Shown: positions 50,461-61,921 of the stretch, one piece after another
How positions within the stretch are numbered: the stretch's first letter is position 1
Layout of the letters: each line of letters opens with the position of its first letter
Notes under the pieces: model-generated
Databases searched by the model: none
What the model was told of the DNA's origin: nothing
The model's input: only the letters and a program-made list of their open reading frames with translations
Translations under genes and position numbers: made by a program
Assembly: GCF_020882245.1 (NCBI RefSeq)
Contig: NC_083599.1
Coordinates: forward strand, 16,936,865-17,000,864
Origin: Rhopalosiphum padi
Lineage: Eukaryota; Arthropoda; Insecta; Hemiptera; Aphididae
Length of the DNA: 64,000 nucleotides
Direction: 5' to 3'

Positions 50461-51177
50461 TTTTACTTTTTAACATAGGAAAGTGTCATATTATCATTAA
50501 TTTTTACTTATAAGAAAAAAAACTCTAGTTGTTAACCGACGTATATTTTGGTTTTTAACGATCGTACAATTTTCAAAAAACAGATCTGCTGCCATCAGAT
50601 GAAATAAAAATACTACAAGTAGGTAAGTAGAAAAACAATGTATCAATATTTAGTTTTTATGTTTAAGCTCTAATTATAAAATTATTACATATAACCCTAC
50701 AATAATATATTATTTTATTGTTTAATACATTATGAACACTCCCGACTAGAAAATATTTTAACTAGACAATTATAATAGCGATCTTAAAATCATCTAATAT
50801 TTATCAACTCAAACTCATATATAATTTTAAAATTAATGAAAAAATCAATTATACAGTGATGAATATTATTTAATTTTAGGTTTACGGCATTTATTAATTT
50901 AACATTATAATTGTATACCAACGAAAACTTAAAAAAAAAAAATTCTTATACGAGGTTGTTCTTCAGTAAGTTTTATACTATTCTTATTTTAATTCTTCCA
51001 AATTTTCATTTTTTTTTTTTAACTTATAATAAATTAATAACACTTCGAAGTCTTGTCAATAAGTATGATAATTTTTTTTAATGAGATCAAGCTTTCAATT
51101 AATGATGACATCTCTTAGATATTTTTTAAGCCAAAATAAATAAATAATTTATTAATATAGGTACATAAGATTTCTTA

Positions 51178-51400
51178 GAGTGGCGGTTCTTGACATTTTC
51201 TGTGACGTGGGGGCTAATTAAACATACAAATATCACTTTTCCGTTGCTATATACTAAATACTAATATACCTTATATTTATAATTTAATTTTTATTAATAA
51301 TAAATAATTAAATATATGATGACGTTTGTCTCATCGTACTCCTATGGTATATACCAAGGGTTACCAAATTGTGAGTTGCGGTTCTCGTCATAGTCTGATG
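51178..51400. mobile_element. Possible degraded hAT-like element
   Basis: The left part 'gagtggcggttcttgacattt...tgtgacgtgggggc' resembles 'cagtggttctcaaccttt...tgtcgtgg'-type hAT ends. The right part 'ccaagggttaccaaattgtgagttgcggttc' resembles the matching sub-terminal region. No target duplication was seen, so the family call is memory-based and weak. Confidence 0.3.
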
Positions 51401-52345
51401 AGGCTATGACTATGATAAGGCTGTCTTATTTAAAAAATCAAAATTTATCTATTATTAGTATTGTACATTTTAATTTATTGGTAAACATTTATAAAAATCT
51501 ATCAAATTATATAAAATGTATTTATAAACATTTTGGCTCAAGGTATCAATGTATTTATTACTGTCATAACATATTTATGTTGGTCACGCTTGGTCGCTCT
51601 TCCAGTCTCCTTACTGGCGGATAACGGTGTAATATAATACAATAACATATTATACATTAATATTACTGTATATTGTCTGTAAACTGAATTTTAAAAATAA
51701 TAACTACTTTAACACACAATAATAATTATTAATTAATAATAATAATTTTACTTTAAAAATTATTACATAAATTGGCTACCGATTACCGTAGATTTCCAAG
51801 TAATACATTTTAAATAAATGTAGTGCTTTGTCAAGATAATAATAAGGGTAATACCTATATTACAGGCATAATCATTATTCGTGGTGTGTTTTTCAAATGT
51901 GAAAAGATACGGCGGGCGCAATCGTGTTATACACAATATTATTATATTATCATTATGTATTGTAACTTGTAGGCACAACATTTCATTTGTGTTCGAATAT
52001 TATTACTATTTACTAACAAAAAATAATACAAGATCATAACTTTTAACTTTTTTTCATTATTATTTATTTTTGATATGAGATTTAATAATGTTTGCCATGT
52101 ACCTGAACACAAACTCCCATCCTCATGTTTAAGTGAATCAGAGTAGAAAAAATTCTAGTCGTCAATAAAGTAAGTGGTTACCATTGTCAAGAAGTAAAAA
52201 CCGAAATTATGCCAGTGTATGAGTTCGTATTTCATTTAAATTGTATTAATGAATATACCTACTTTTAAGTGTAATTAATAATTATTATTTATTAGTCACT
52301 TTGAATATTAATCAAATTTTAGATAATATTTTTTAAAGAATAATA

Positions 52346-52692
52346 CAGTAAAACCCCAATTATTCGTCAACTTCTATTATACGCCACCCACTCTTAAATA
52401 ATAAATAAAATATTGCACGCCCGTATTATGGGTATACATTGACACATTGTACTTGAAAGATAAAAAAAACTTATCTAAGATCGGGATTCATATAACCAAA
52501 TTAAAATGACTAATTTTATCAAATTATTTTCATTTATGATTTATCATCATATACACTAATATATATAATCTTAAAATTAATATCAATATAATGATTGTAC
52601 ATATAAAAATGAATGTTTTCTTTTAATCCATCTAATTCAATTATTCGTCACTCTCTTTGTTCCATTTAAGACGGTTAATCGAGGTTTTACTG
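52346..52692. mobile_element. pogo/Tigger-like MITE with TA target site
   Basis: The left end 'cagtaaaaccccaattattcg' and right end 'cggttaatcgaggttttactg' are inverted copies, and TA flanks both ends (52344-52345 and 52693-52694). Sub-terminal 'attattcgtca' occurs near both ends. At 347 bp it has no coding capacity. Confidence 0.8.
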
Positions 52693-54411
52693 TAATTAGT
52701 ATTTTATAATTGAAATATTTTTAGATAATCTGAGTGTAGTCTTTACAGAATTTTCGTAATTTTCTTTTTAAATTAATAGCACAATACAGATATAAAAATG
52801 AATAAAGTTATAATAAACACCAAAAACATGTATTTTTTACGATCACTTTTTATAAAATTAAGTACGTTCACTAGAGAGTGTTAAATATTATATTGAGCAT
52901 ATTTAGATGGTATTTTAAAGTGTTTTTTATTTTATTTTCTCTAATTCTCTATAAATTTGGAGTAATCGTATAAAGATAAGCTAGGTACATAATAACATAG
53001 AATATTTTTAAATAAGTGCAAAAAAGTGATTGAGTGATTTTTAAAAATTATGTTAACAGTCATAGTTATACTCGAACTTCATTAAGAATCATTTTGAATC
53101 TGACGGTTTTCTATTGTTTTCAAATCATATATCACAACACACTAATACAATGACTATATTCTACACTAATATGATCGAAATGAAACGATTTGATCTATTG
53201 ATCTACACTACATTTTGTATCATGTCCGAATTTTTTATTAAACACCCATTTTTAAATAATAAATATTATAAAATAATTGTGTTTGAGAATATGTAATTTA
53301 CTTCACTCATAACAGTCAGAATTGTTTAAATTAAGTACAAGAAATTTTTAAATTTAAAACAATTTTCATAATCATACTCTAGGATAATTGATATACCATT
53401 TGTCATTTTGTAACATAATAATTTTCTTCGCCAATGTATAATTATAATTGTACTAACCAAGAAAGCTAAATTTGATTAATTATCATCCAGTTAAACGAAA
53501 TCAATGATATCATTTGATATTATAATATTGTTTAACTTCATTTAATTTTAACTGCAAATTATAGTATTCTTTTGATAGTAATTTTTATTATTTACGATAA
53601 TCTTTGACATGGTATTTAGCTAAAAAAATGTAGTCATACTAGTGAGCAGTAATATTTAATTATATTACTTTGTATTTGCTGTGTAGTATTTAATAACGTA
53701 ACGTCATCATAATAATAATATAATATGAACTTCGATGATATTAATTATTGTCGACTGACCACTAAAGAAACTTTGACTGAAAAACTATTTTAAGTTTAAA
53801 CAATATTAAAATATATAAGTTTAAATAATTCTTAATTTTTTTATTATTATTATTATTATTGATCTGAATAACATCTGCCATTCGTATCTTACTTACAGTT
53901 ATAATCTATTCATTACAATTTATTTACAATATATGTTTCTTTTAAAAAAATAATTAATGTTTCATTCTGGGTCTGATTAGTTATAGTTATAAATTTCTTA
54001 AAGCTTTAAATAATATGCTACATTCCATTATTATTAAAGATAATTTTAAAATATATTATGATAAATATAAGGCACTACTTATAATTTTAACAAATAATTT
54101 ATTTTTACTTAAATCTATAATTAACCATATTTAGCAAATTTCATACTATAATTTAAAGTTGTTTAAATTTATTATTTTGATTTATACAGTTAATAAAAAT
54201 GTTTAATTTTTTTTGAAAAAAAAAATCAATATAATTTATTTTCATAAATAATTAACTATTCATTTATCATTATTATAGTAAATATATACGTAAAATACGG
54301 TACAATAAATTTCAATAATAATAAAAATATTGTTTACTTGATTTAATGAATATGTTTAATACATAATAATATAATGATTATTTTTATAGAATAATACAAT
54401 TCTCAAGCAAC

Positions 54412-54486
54412 ATGGCTGATGCGACAGGGCGAAGAAAACCATTTTGGAAACTTTTATTAGTTTCTATAATAATTACAATCATATTG
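54412..54486 (+). CDS. Plexin-like gene 2, exon 1: start and signal peptide
   Basis: Acceptor 'gattatttttatag' ends at 54389, with a 22-base leader and ATG at 54412 ('caacatgg', a good insect start context). It encodes 25 residues: MADATGRRKPFW, then the hydrophobic run KLLLVSIIITIIL. It ends in phase 0 at donor 'gtacgt'. Joined to VLECTSHAGP at 56482, this forms a typical basic-then-hydrophobic signal peptide. As in gene 1, the acceptor shows that a non-coding leader exon exists upstream. Confidence 0.78.
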
Positions 54487-54667
54487 GTACGTAAAAGTTT
54501 ATACACTTATCATACCTTTTTTCAAAATTTAATATTATTTTTAAGGGGACTTGATACCGACAGTTTTTAAGGAGTTCAATACAGTCAATTTTTAAGTTTA
54601 GGCGTATTGTGTAAAATATACCTACTATATATATTCCGCATAATTGTCGTGTATATAGATATACAAT

Positions 54668-55495
54668 CAGGGCCTAAAATTAGGGTATTTTGCTACTGCA
54701 CACCAAAATATTTTTAAATAATAAACATACCTAGACCTAGTAGTGCACAATGCACATCATGTCACATATATAACTTCGTAGCATAATTATTGTTGGTACT
54801 TATTAATAATTAGTTATAAATTATTAGGGCACGGAGGTTTTTGCAATAATTGCAACTTTTTTCTACTTTTTTAATATATTGCTAAGTACGTTTTAAATGC
54901 GTTTCATGTAAGTACGAACTAAAATATAAAAGTTTAAAGTACAATTTTTTGTAAATTTTGGATTTTTATTGTAATTGTATTGAATTTACTCATTTATATA
55001 CAACTATTTTAGTTATTTAGTCGACACTTAACCGTCATAACATCTATGTTATCTTATAAAATAAACATAATTTCAAGATTGTAGGTATTTGTGGAATATG
55101 ACTATTTAACAATTATGCGTTATATTGTTACAATTTGTTCTTCAGCCACTTTTAATATAGAATACTGAATTATTCATATTTATATTTTTAGTAGAATTTT
55201 AGATAATAACAGAAAATTTAAAACATTTATTACAAAACGCAGTTATTTTTAATGCAATTTTTATAATATTTTAACTTTTAAGTGCAATTTTTGGTATTTT
55301 TTAGTCTAATACTGCAATCAAATCAATTTTACTAATTTTTAGTACTAAAAAATCCGTGCTCTACTAATTAATAATTTTCAATAATTAATATTGGATATTA
55401 ATCAAATAAAAATTTATAAAATCCAAAAAAATACTGCACATTTAATATTAGCTACTGTGCATAGTATGTGCTACTGCACACAATTTTAGGCCCTG
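54668..55495. mobile_element. hAT-like element (outer), 828 bp
   Basis: Terminal inverted repeats 'cagggcctaaaatt' at 54668 and 'aattttaggccctg' ending at 55495 are perfect over 14 bases. Sub-terminal 'ctactgcacac' recurs inverted or direct near both ends ('gctactgcacacca' at 54691, 'ctactgcacacaatttt' at 55471). The flanks 'tatacaat' and 'gatacaac' are a plausible decayed 8-bp duplication. It contains a second inserted element. Confidence 0.8.
54826..55363. mobile_element. hAT-like element nested in the outer one
   Basis: The inverted ends 'agggcacggaggttttt' (54826) and 'aaaaaatccgtgctct' (to 55362) match apart from a few bases. The interior is AT-rich with repeated 'tgcaattttt' blocks and no reading frame. 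Its position inside the outer element shows that it inserted later. Confidence 0.65.
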
Positions 55496-56481
55496 GATAC
55501 AACAGCAGAACATCCTGCAACATGCACATATAATATGCCAATAACACGCTACACGGCTATACGAATACTATTTTTTTTATATGTATAGGTAAAATTAATA
55601 AGTATCAACCTTTTACGAATTGTATTAACTATTTTTTATAGATTAATAATTATCCCATAACATTTCTAAAAACTTATATTTTATAATTCATCGTGAAAAT
55701 CACCTCAAAACGGTTTTCTTATATTTTTAAATATTTTTTTTTTAATCCAATGTATTATTAAAATTTTTAAATTTGAATACATTATACATTATATGTTTTT
55801 TAAATTGAAATTAATATGAAAATTTAATTTTTATTGATTTTTAAAATAACTTTTAAGTTATAAGTTATCCTGTACACATATTATAATAGTACATACTATG
55901 TTGGTTGTCATCTTACATACATAAAACTTAATTATTTGCTCAATTAATTTTAGATCAAATTACAATTTAAAATATTAAAGCAAACTAATTTTTACTATAT
56001 TTAAAAATTTTACTTTATTTTTGTATAAAGACATAAAGTTTTTAATGTCAATGAGCTTGAAATATTTTGTTTATTTATTATATTATATACATTCAAATAC
56101 CTATATCTTTTGAGAAAATCTTTTATAAGCTATATGCTTCAAATTTTTATACACTAAGCAACGAATCTATTTCAAATTTTTTTTTTAATATTGAACTGCA
56201 AGTATACTATAGATTCTAGATTATAAAACAATCCGATTACAAATGTCGACAGCAAAATGTTGTCATTATAGGTGTAAAATAACAATGACTGAAGTCTGCA
56301 CGGTTGCAGTGTGTACAGTTACACATCATAATCTCTATACGCGAATAGTCTTTACGTCGATCAACCTATATTGGCAATATTATTATGGGTACATATTTTG
56401 AAATAGAATTTCCTGTAAATAAACAAGTGTCGGAACTATATTCGAAAACGTCGCACTAAAACGTGTGTTGTTCTATTGCAG

Positions 56482-58524
56482 GTGTTGGAATGCACATCGC
56501 ACGCGGGTCCGATCAAGCGCGGTAAAGTGGACGACGACGCGGCAAACTGCTCGGAATCGCGGACGTGTACGAAATGCGCGGAGAGACCGTCGTGCAGCTG
56601 GTCGTTGAAACGGCAGACGTGCGTGAACATGACGCGGCGGCCTGAGCTGTTGATGGTGAACGTCCGCTCGCACTGTCCGCGGCTGACCGCCGTCGACACG
56701 TTCGTCTACAAAACGCAGCTGCCGTTCGCGTACAAGGTGAAGGTGTCCAACGACGTGAGCGGCTTCGTCAAGTACCTGGCCCGGACCAACGTCACGTGCT
56801 CGCTGGAGGGCGCCGCGCACAACGGCACCGTGGACGAGGACGCGGACACCATCGAGTGCGCGGCCATCAGCAACGACCATCTGCCGGCGGACGAGCAGCG
56901 GCTGATGGTCTACCACTACGGCGTGCAGTTCGACGGCGTGCCGTTGCGCATCGACGACGGCGCCAACAACTACTTCGCCGTGTACGACGCGCACTTTTGC
57001 CGCGCCGCCAACAAGACCGAGCGGTGCGTCGAGTGCTTTTGGGACGACCCGGCACCGCTGTACACGACGTCCTACTACAAACGGTGTTCGGCCGGTAACG
57101 CGTGCACCGGCCTGTTCGAGTACTACGATCGCCGGACGTCCGGCGCGCGAAACGAACACGCGGCCGCGGAAACGCGAGTGGACGGCGTATACGGACCGCC
57201 GGCGGGCGCTTGTCCGGACATGACAATCGCGTCCGTGGAACCACCGACGGCGCCGTGGTCGGGCGGCGCGACGCTGGTGATCACCGTCAAGAACCACGAC
57301 TTGCTGGCCGAGTCGCGAAAGCCGACCGTCACGGTGGCCGGCCGCGATTGCATCTACCCGAAGACGGCCGACCGGGAGACCATCACGTGCACGGTCGGAC
57401 CGCCGAAACCCGACGACTCGGCCGCCGGTCCGGTGCACGTGTCGTACGGGCCGCTGCGACTGACGTCCGCGCAGACCTTCCGGTTCGTCTACCCCGAGCC
57501 GACCGCGCTGAGCCCGACCTGCGGCCCCGTTTCCGGCGGCACGCTGTTGCGCATCGCCGGCCGCCACATGGACGCCGGAAGCACGGCCACCGTGTCCGTG
57601 GGCCCGGCCGACGTGCCGTGCGAGCTGGTCGCCAGGCACGAGGACCACCTGCTGTGCGTTACCGGACCCGCGGACGGGCCGGCCGCCGGAGCGGTCACCG
57701 TCGTGTTCGACAAGTCGCTGAAGCGGACCGTGCTGCAGGGCGCGGTCGAGTTCCGGTACGCGGGCGACCCGGTGCTGAGCGCCCGACAGCCGTTCACGGG
57801 CATCGCTTCGGGCGGCACGTACGTCGGTGTGCGCGGCCGCCATCTCGCGTGCGTCGGCAACGCCACGCTGTACGTGGACGACCCGGACGGCGTGCGGCAC
57901 TACGCCGGGTGCGCGGTGCGCAACGACACGTTCATGGAGTGTCGGTCGCCCGCGCTCGACGCGCCCCGGCAGCCGTCAAACGCCACGGCCCCCGCCGTCC
58001 CGGTGCTGTTGAACTTTGGTTTCCGCGTGCACTTCGCCGGCCACACGATGGACCTGTCGCCGCAGCCCGACTTCCCGGGTTACCGGCTGTACGCCGACCC
58101 GGTGTTCGCCGACTTCGAGACCGACGGCCGCAACGTGACCATCAACGGCCGGCACATGGACCGCGGCTACCGGGCCAACGTCGACCTGGCCATCAGGTTG
58201 CGCAACGCCAAGGGCGCCGCGTGCGCCGTCGTCGACACGCAGCGGCGGCAAATCGTGTGCGTGCGACCACAGCCGCCGGCCGCGGACGACGACGACGACC
58301 TGCGCGAGCTGTACGTGACCGTCGGCCGCGAGTTCGTCCGCACCGTGAAGAGGAAGAAGAAGAAAGCAGGCGACGACGACGGCGGCCGTCCCGCGTCGAT
58401 GGGCTTGTTCGGCGCGTTCATGCTGTTGGCCGGCATCTTCACCGGCGTGTGCTTCATGTCGTTGCTGGTGGGCATGGTCTACGCGGTGTGGTACAAGCAA
58501 TGCGATATCCGCCGATACTTGTAG
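56482..58524 (+). CDS. Plexin-like gene 2, exon 2: PSI and IPT ectodomain, membrane anchor
   Basis: With exon 1, this encodes a 705-residue protein paralogous along its whole length to the gene 7 kb upstream. A PSI domain lies at ~48-73 ('CSESRTCTKC', again CSWS instead of CGWC), a plexin TIG-like segment at ~88-190, and a Cys-rich module at ~193-227 ('CVECFWDD', 'YYKRC'). IPT/TIG domains start near 271 ('APWSGGATL'), 363 ('CGPVSGGTLLRIAG'), 454 ('GIASGGTYV') and 563 ('VTINGRHMDRGY'). A basic stretch KRKKKK (~648) comes before a long hydrophobic segment (~664-695) and an 11-residue end (YKQCDIRRYL). The Lys run lies before the membrane segment, which is unusual for a type-I protein, so the orientation of the last segment or a two-pass hairpin should be considered. 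Sema and RasGAP domains are absent. The exon is strongly GC-rich, and an acidic Asp run (DDDDD near 622) breaks the fourth IPT-like domain relative to gene 1. Confidence 0.85.
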   Translation: MLECTSHAGPIKRGKVDDDAANCSESRTCTKCAERPSCSWSLKRQTCVNMTRRPELLMVNVRSHCPRLTAVDTFVYKTQLPFAYKVKVSNDVSGFVKYLARTNVTCSLEGAAHNGTVDEDADTIECAAISNDHLPADEQRLMVYHYGVQFDGVPLRIDDGANNYFAVYDAHFCRAANKTERCVECFWDDPAPLYTTSYYKRCSAGNACTGLFEYYDRRTSGARNEHAAAETRVDGVYGPPAGACPDMTIASVEPPTAPWSGGATLVITVKNHDLLAESRKPTVTVAGRDCIYPKTADRETITCTVGPPKPDDSAAGPVHVSYGPLRLTSAQTFRFVYPEPTALSPTCGPVSGGTLLRIAGRHMDAGSTATVSVGPADVPCELVARHEDHLLCVTGPADGPAAGAVTVVFDKSLKRTVLQGAVEFRYAGDPVLSARQPFTGIASGGTYVGVRGRHLACVGNATLYVDDPDGVRHYAGCAVRNDTFMECRSPALDAPRQPSNATAPAVPVLLNFGFRVHFAGHTMDLSPQPDFPGYRLYADPVFADFETDGRNVTINGRHMDRGYRANVDLAIRLRNAKGAACAVVDTQRRQIVCVRPQPPAADDDDDLRELYVTVGREFVRTVKRKKKKAGDDDGGRPASMGLFGAFMLLAGIFTGVCFMSLLVGMVYAVWYKQCDIRRYL

Positions 58525-61500
58525 TCTGCTGCGTCGGCTTCCGTTACCTATCGATGCGACCGGCGGACGCGCTCCGACTTTTTATACTACAATACTATAA
58601 CCAATTTATTATTATTATTCGATTAACGTTTTCGTTTTACGCCGCGTACGACGATGATATAATATTACTATAATAATCGTGTAACTATTTAAAGCGCCGT
58701 CGGTATACAGACCCGCACCACAATGGGGTCAATATCGATTTTACATAATATAGATTATGTGATCAAACGATAATTTATAACGATTCGACTAACTCGTGTT
58801 AGATTTAAGCGCTTATTATTAAAACAAATTAAAATAATTATATTTGACATAAACGTATATTCACTGCAAGATTGTAATAATTTTTACTTAAGTCGGTCTA
58901 ACTATATTGATTAATAATTGAAATTAAACTTAATTTTACTAATGTTAATAGAATATAATCGAAAATACAACTAAACAATACTTTTTATTTGTCTATGATA
59001 TTTACAATATATTTTAATCTATAAGACTGTAAAGATTAAAAGCAAGAAAATGTATACAATTGAAACTTTTAACCGCCCATCGATTATATTTATTTCTTAC
59101 AGTTTTTTTTTTTTATTATTATTAGTGTTTAAGTACTTATAAATTTATAATATTATTTTAGCCATTAAGAAAATCATAGAATTAGTTGTATTTTAAGTGT
59201 TTTAAAGGAAATAATGGATTAAAATAGAACAATATTTTTCTAATATGAGGATTGCCGAGATGGCAAAAAAATAATTTTTGTTTAACAGTGTTTAGAATAT
59301 TATCAAGTCGTTTGCTTATTGCAGTCTTTTTGATTTTATATTATTTTAAGACCAATATAGGCGACGACTAGTAACTAGAACTAAGAAACCAATATTGTTC
59401 TTAGATTTTTGACAGTGTATTGTATTTTTTTCAAAATAATAATAGTTTTTTTTTTTTTTAATATAGTAAGTTATTGTCATTTTTATGTAGTTGCGAGTAA
59501 TACAAGTAATTGTTTTATTTCTAACAGTTTTGTTGTAATAATTTTGACGTTATATTTATTCTTATTGTTAGTTTAACTAATATAGTTTTTGAGTCGATTT
59601 TGGAAAGATATTAGTCATTATTAATGAGGCGAAAAGTATTTATTATTTTAAAAGTTTAAATATTTAATTTTGTTAAATGCTAATAATTTTGATCTGAAGT
59701 GAATTTTTTTTTTTTTGGAGGGGGGTGTTATCATCGATTGTAATTTTGTGTTCTAATATCGTGGAGAGATTGTGTCATGTTTTCATTTATCATAGATTCT
59801 ATCAATTAGTGTTTTCTAATATTTGTTTTTAAAACAGCTAGATTATTTGTATTATCTAATATCCCTATAAATAACTAACGATTTTGATTTTGTCTTTCAC
59901 ACTACAATACACTATTTTCGATTGAAACATTATGAAATCTATTATGTCGGAATTTTGTGTCAGTAATGTACGATAGCAGGAACGGTTTCATAGAGCAATT
60001 ATTGTTCCTTCGCTATAGGGCTCTAGCATGGTTCTGGGCATGTGGTTTAGGGCTATAAGTTCAAATTAGTTCAAGTGCACTTTTTAATTCAATCTCCGAT
60101 GGTATAGGTATGTATTTTTTTTCAAAATTATCTACAAAGATAGAAACTGCGTTTTGAAGGAAAATAATTATGAATATTTTTCTTTGTATCAAAGAATAAC
60201 CATTAATGTTGCATGATTTTATTTGTGTATAATAGAGTATGTTTTTGTGAATAATTTGTTAGATTAGAAAATGGGATTCTTTCAGACATATTATTATTTA
60301 TTATTATATTAATATTATTTTTAATAATATATTTTAATGAGTTACAAATATGGTAGAAGGTTTTAATCTAATATTTGCATAAACATATTAGAATGTATCG
60401 TATTTAAATTGATATTCTCACTTCTCACTTCATTACTTTGTATATTATTAATTAATATGAAATCTTAATACGGGGAGTAAGTAAGAGAATTTTTCCTTTT
60501 TTATATATAAAAAAAATGTATATATAAATGTATTAATATAGGATATATATATTGAGGATAGATTCCTTTTGTAGAACTTGCGGTTTGATTATCTTAATTC
60601 TACAGTGTATTATAAATTATAATATCACATACATTATAAATAAACAAAATAGTTTGCATAGTGCATACAAAACTTATTATGCGTAAAATAGAAGAAATCT
60701 TAAAACATTCAATTTTTTTTTAAAAGAGATTCTCAAGTTGTTTATTTTTATTTATTTTTTACTCTTAGTGTGTCCTTAAATGTAAAATTCCGCGAAACTT
60801 TCATACTACGAAGTCTCGTGGACATCAAAAAAAGTTCACACTATACAGAGAAATTTGAATTATATATATTCGGTTCTAATATGTTATGGCTCCAATTGCT
60901 CCAAAAAAAATATTGTGTTAAATAGAAGTTCGTTGTGTGTAAGTTCTATGTATTATTATAACTTGTAATAATTTAGTTTCAGTTCAAAAACTTCTACAAT
61001 ATTTTATAACGATGATAAAATTTCATCATTGCCATTTTATATAAATGTACAAAATACTACAAATATAAAATTATAGACTAGAGTTATGAAATAATTATAA
61101 ACATTTTTACAATATTTAAGTTTTAATAAATATATTAAACGACTATATGTTGTTTTAATAACATTTCATTACGTCTTGTCAACCATTGCTGTGTATATGT
61201 AATATCCTCACTAAAGCGGAATTGAGTAGTAAACCATTTGTGAGTATGTAGAGTGTGAAATTATACAGATTAGCAATTATCCAATAACGTTGACTCTAAT
61301 ATATTTTAGGCATAAAAGTGTGTATTTGTACATTTAATATTTTAAAATTTAACAATTTAATATTATTGATATACTTACTAAGATTATATTTTATACTAAA
61401 TAAATGTGTTCCAAATATGAATAAAAATATTTGTGATATATCAACAATAATGAAGTGAATACCTAATAATCGTAAAACCGGAAATTGATAAAATTTTATT

Positions 61501-61921
61501 TGATAATACAATTTATTTATACATTTCCATTTCGCATAAAACTACTGTGGGTCTAAAGTTTATTTATTAAATATACGTGGACTAGTTCGCATTAAATATT
61601 TGTTTTTATATATTATGTTATGTTTCGCTATAATAATACTAATAGTAAATATTTATTATTCATAAAAAGCGTTTTATAAATAATAATATGATTTTTTCAA
61701 ATTTTATAATATTTATGGTAAGTTTGACTTTACAATTGTATTTTAATAAAACCATTCAATTGTTTTTCAATAATTATGATTCATAAACTGAACTGTTAAT
61801 TAAATAATTTTACGTCGATAAATTGTATTCTGAATTTAAAGTAAGTTTTGTGCATTTTCTATATTAATGAGGGCATTTATACTTTAATTGTTTTCTTTAA
61901 TGCGATTAATTTATTGAACTA
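58525..61921. other. 3' UTR of gene 2 and AT-rich spacer
   Basis: The first ~200 bases keep some CpG and are probably 3' UTR. The rest is AT-rich with no supported gene. A G-rich patch 'ggaggggggtgttatcatcg' near 59717 and a weakly structured segment near 60760-60850 have no interpretable frame. Confidence 0.45.

Larger units (their letters stand above)
54487..56481 (+). other. Intron of plexin-like gene 2
   Basis: A phase-0 intron of 1995 nt, 'gtacgt' to 'ttctattgcag'. More than a third of it is a nested pair of hAT-like elements (54668-55495). Confidence 0.75.

Noticed and set aside
56473..58673. 475- and 523-codon overlapping frames at plexin-like gene 2
   Set aside because: Same cause: an Arg- and Gly-rich composition with no recognisable domain, overlapping a frame with clear PSI/IPT domains and splice sites.
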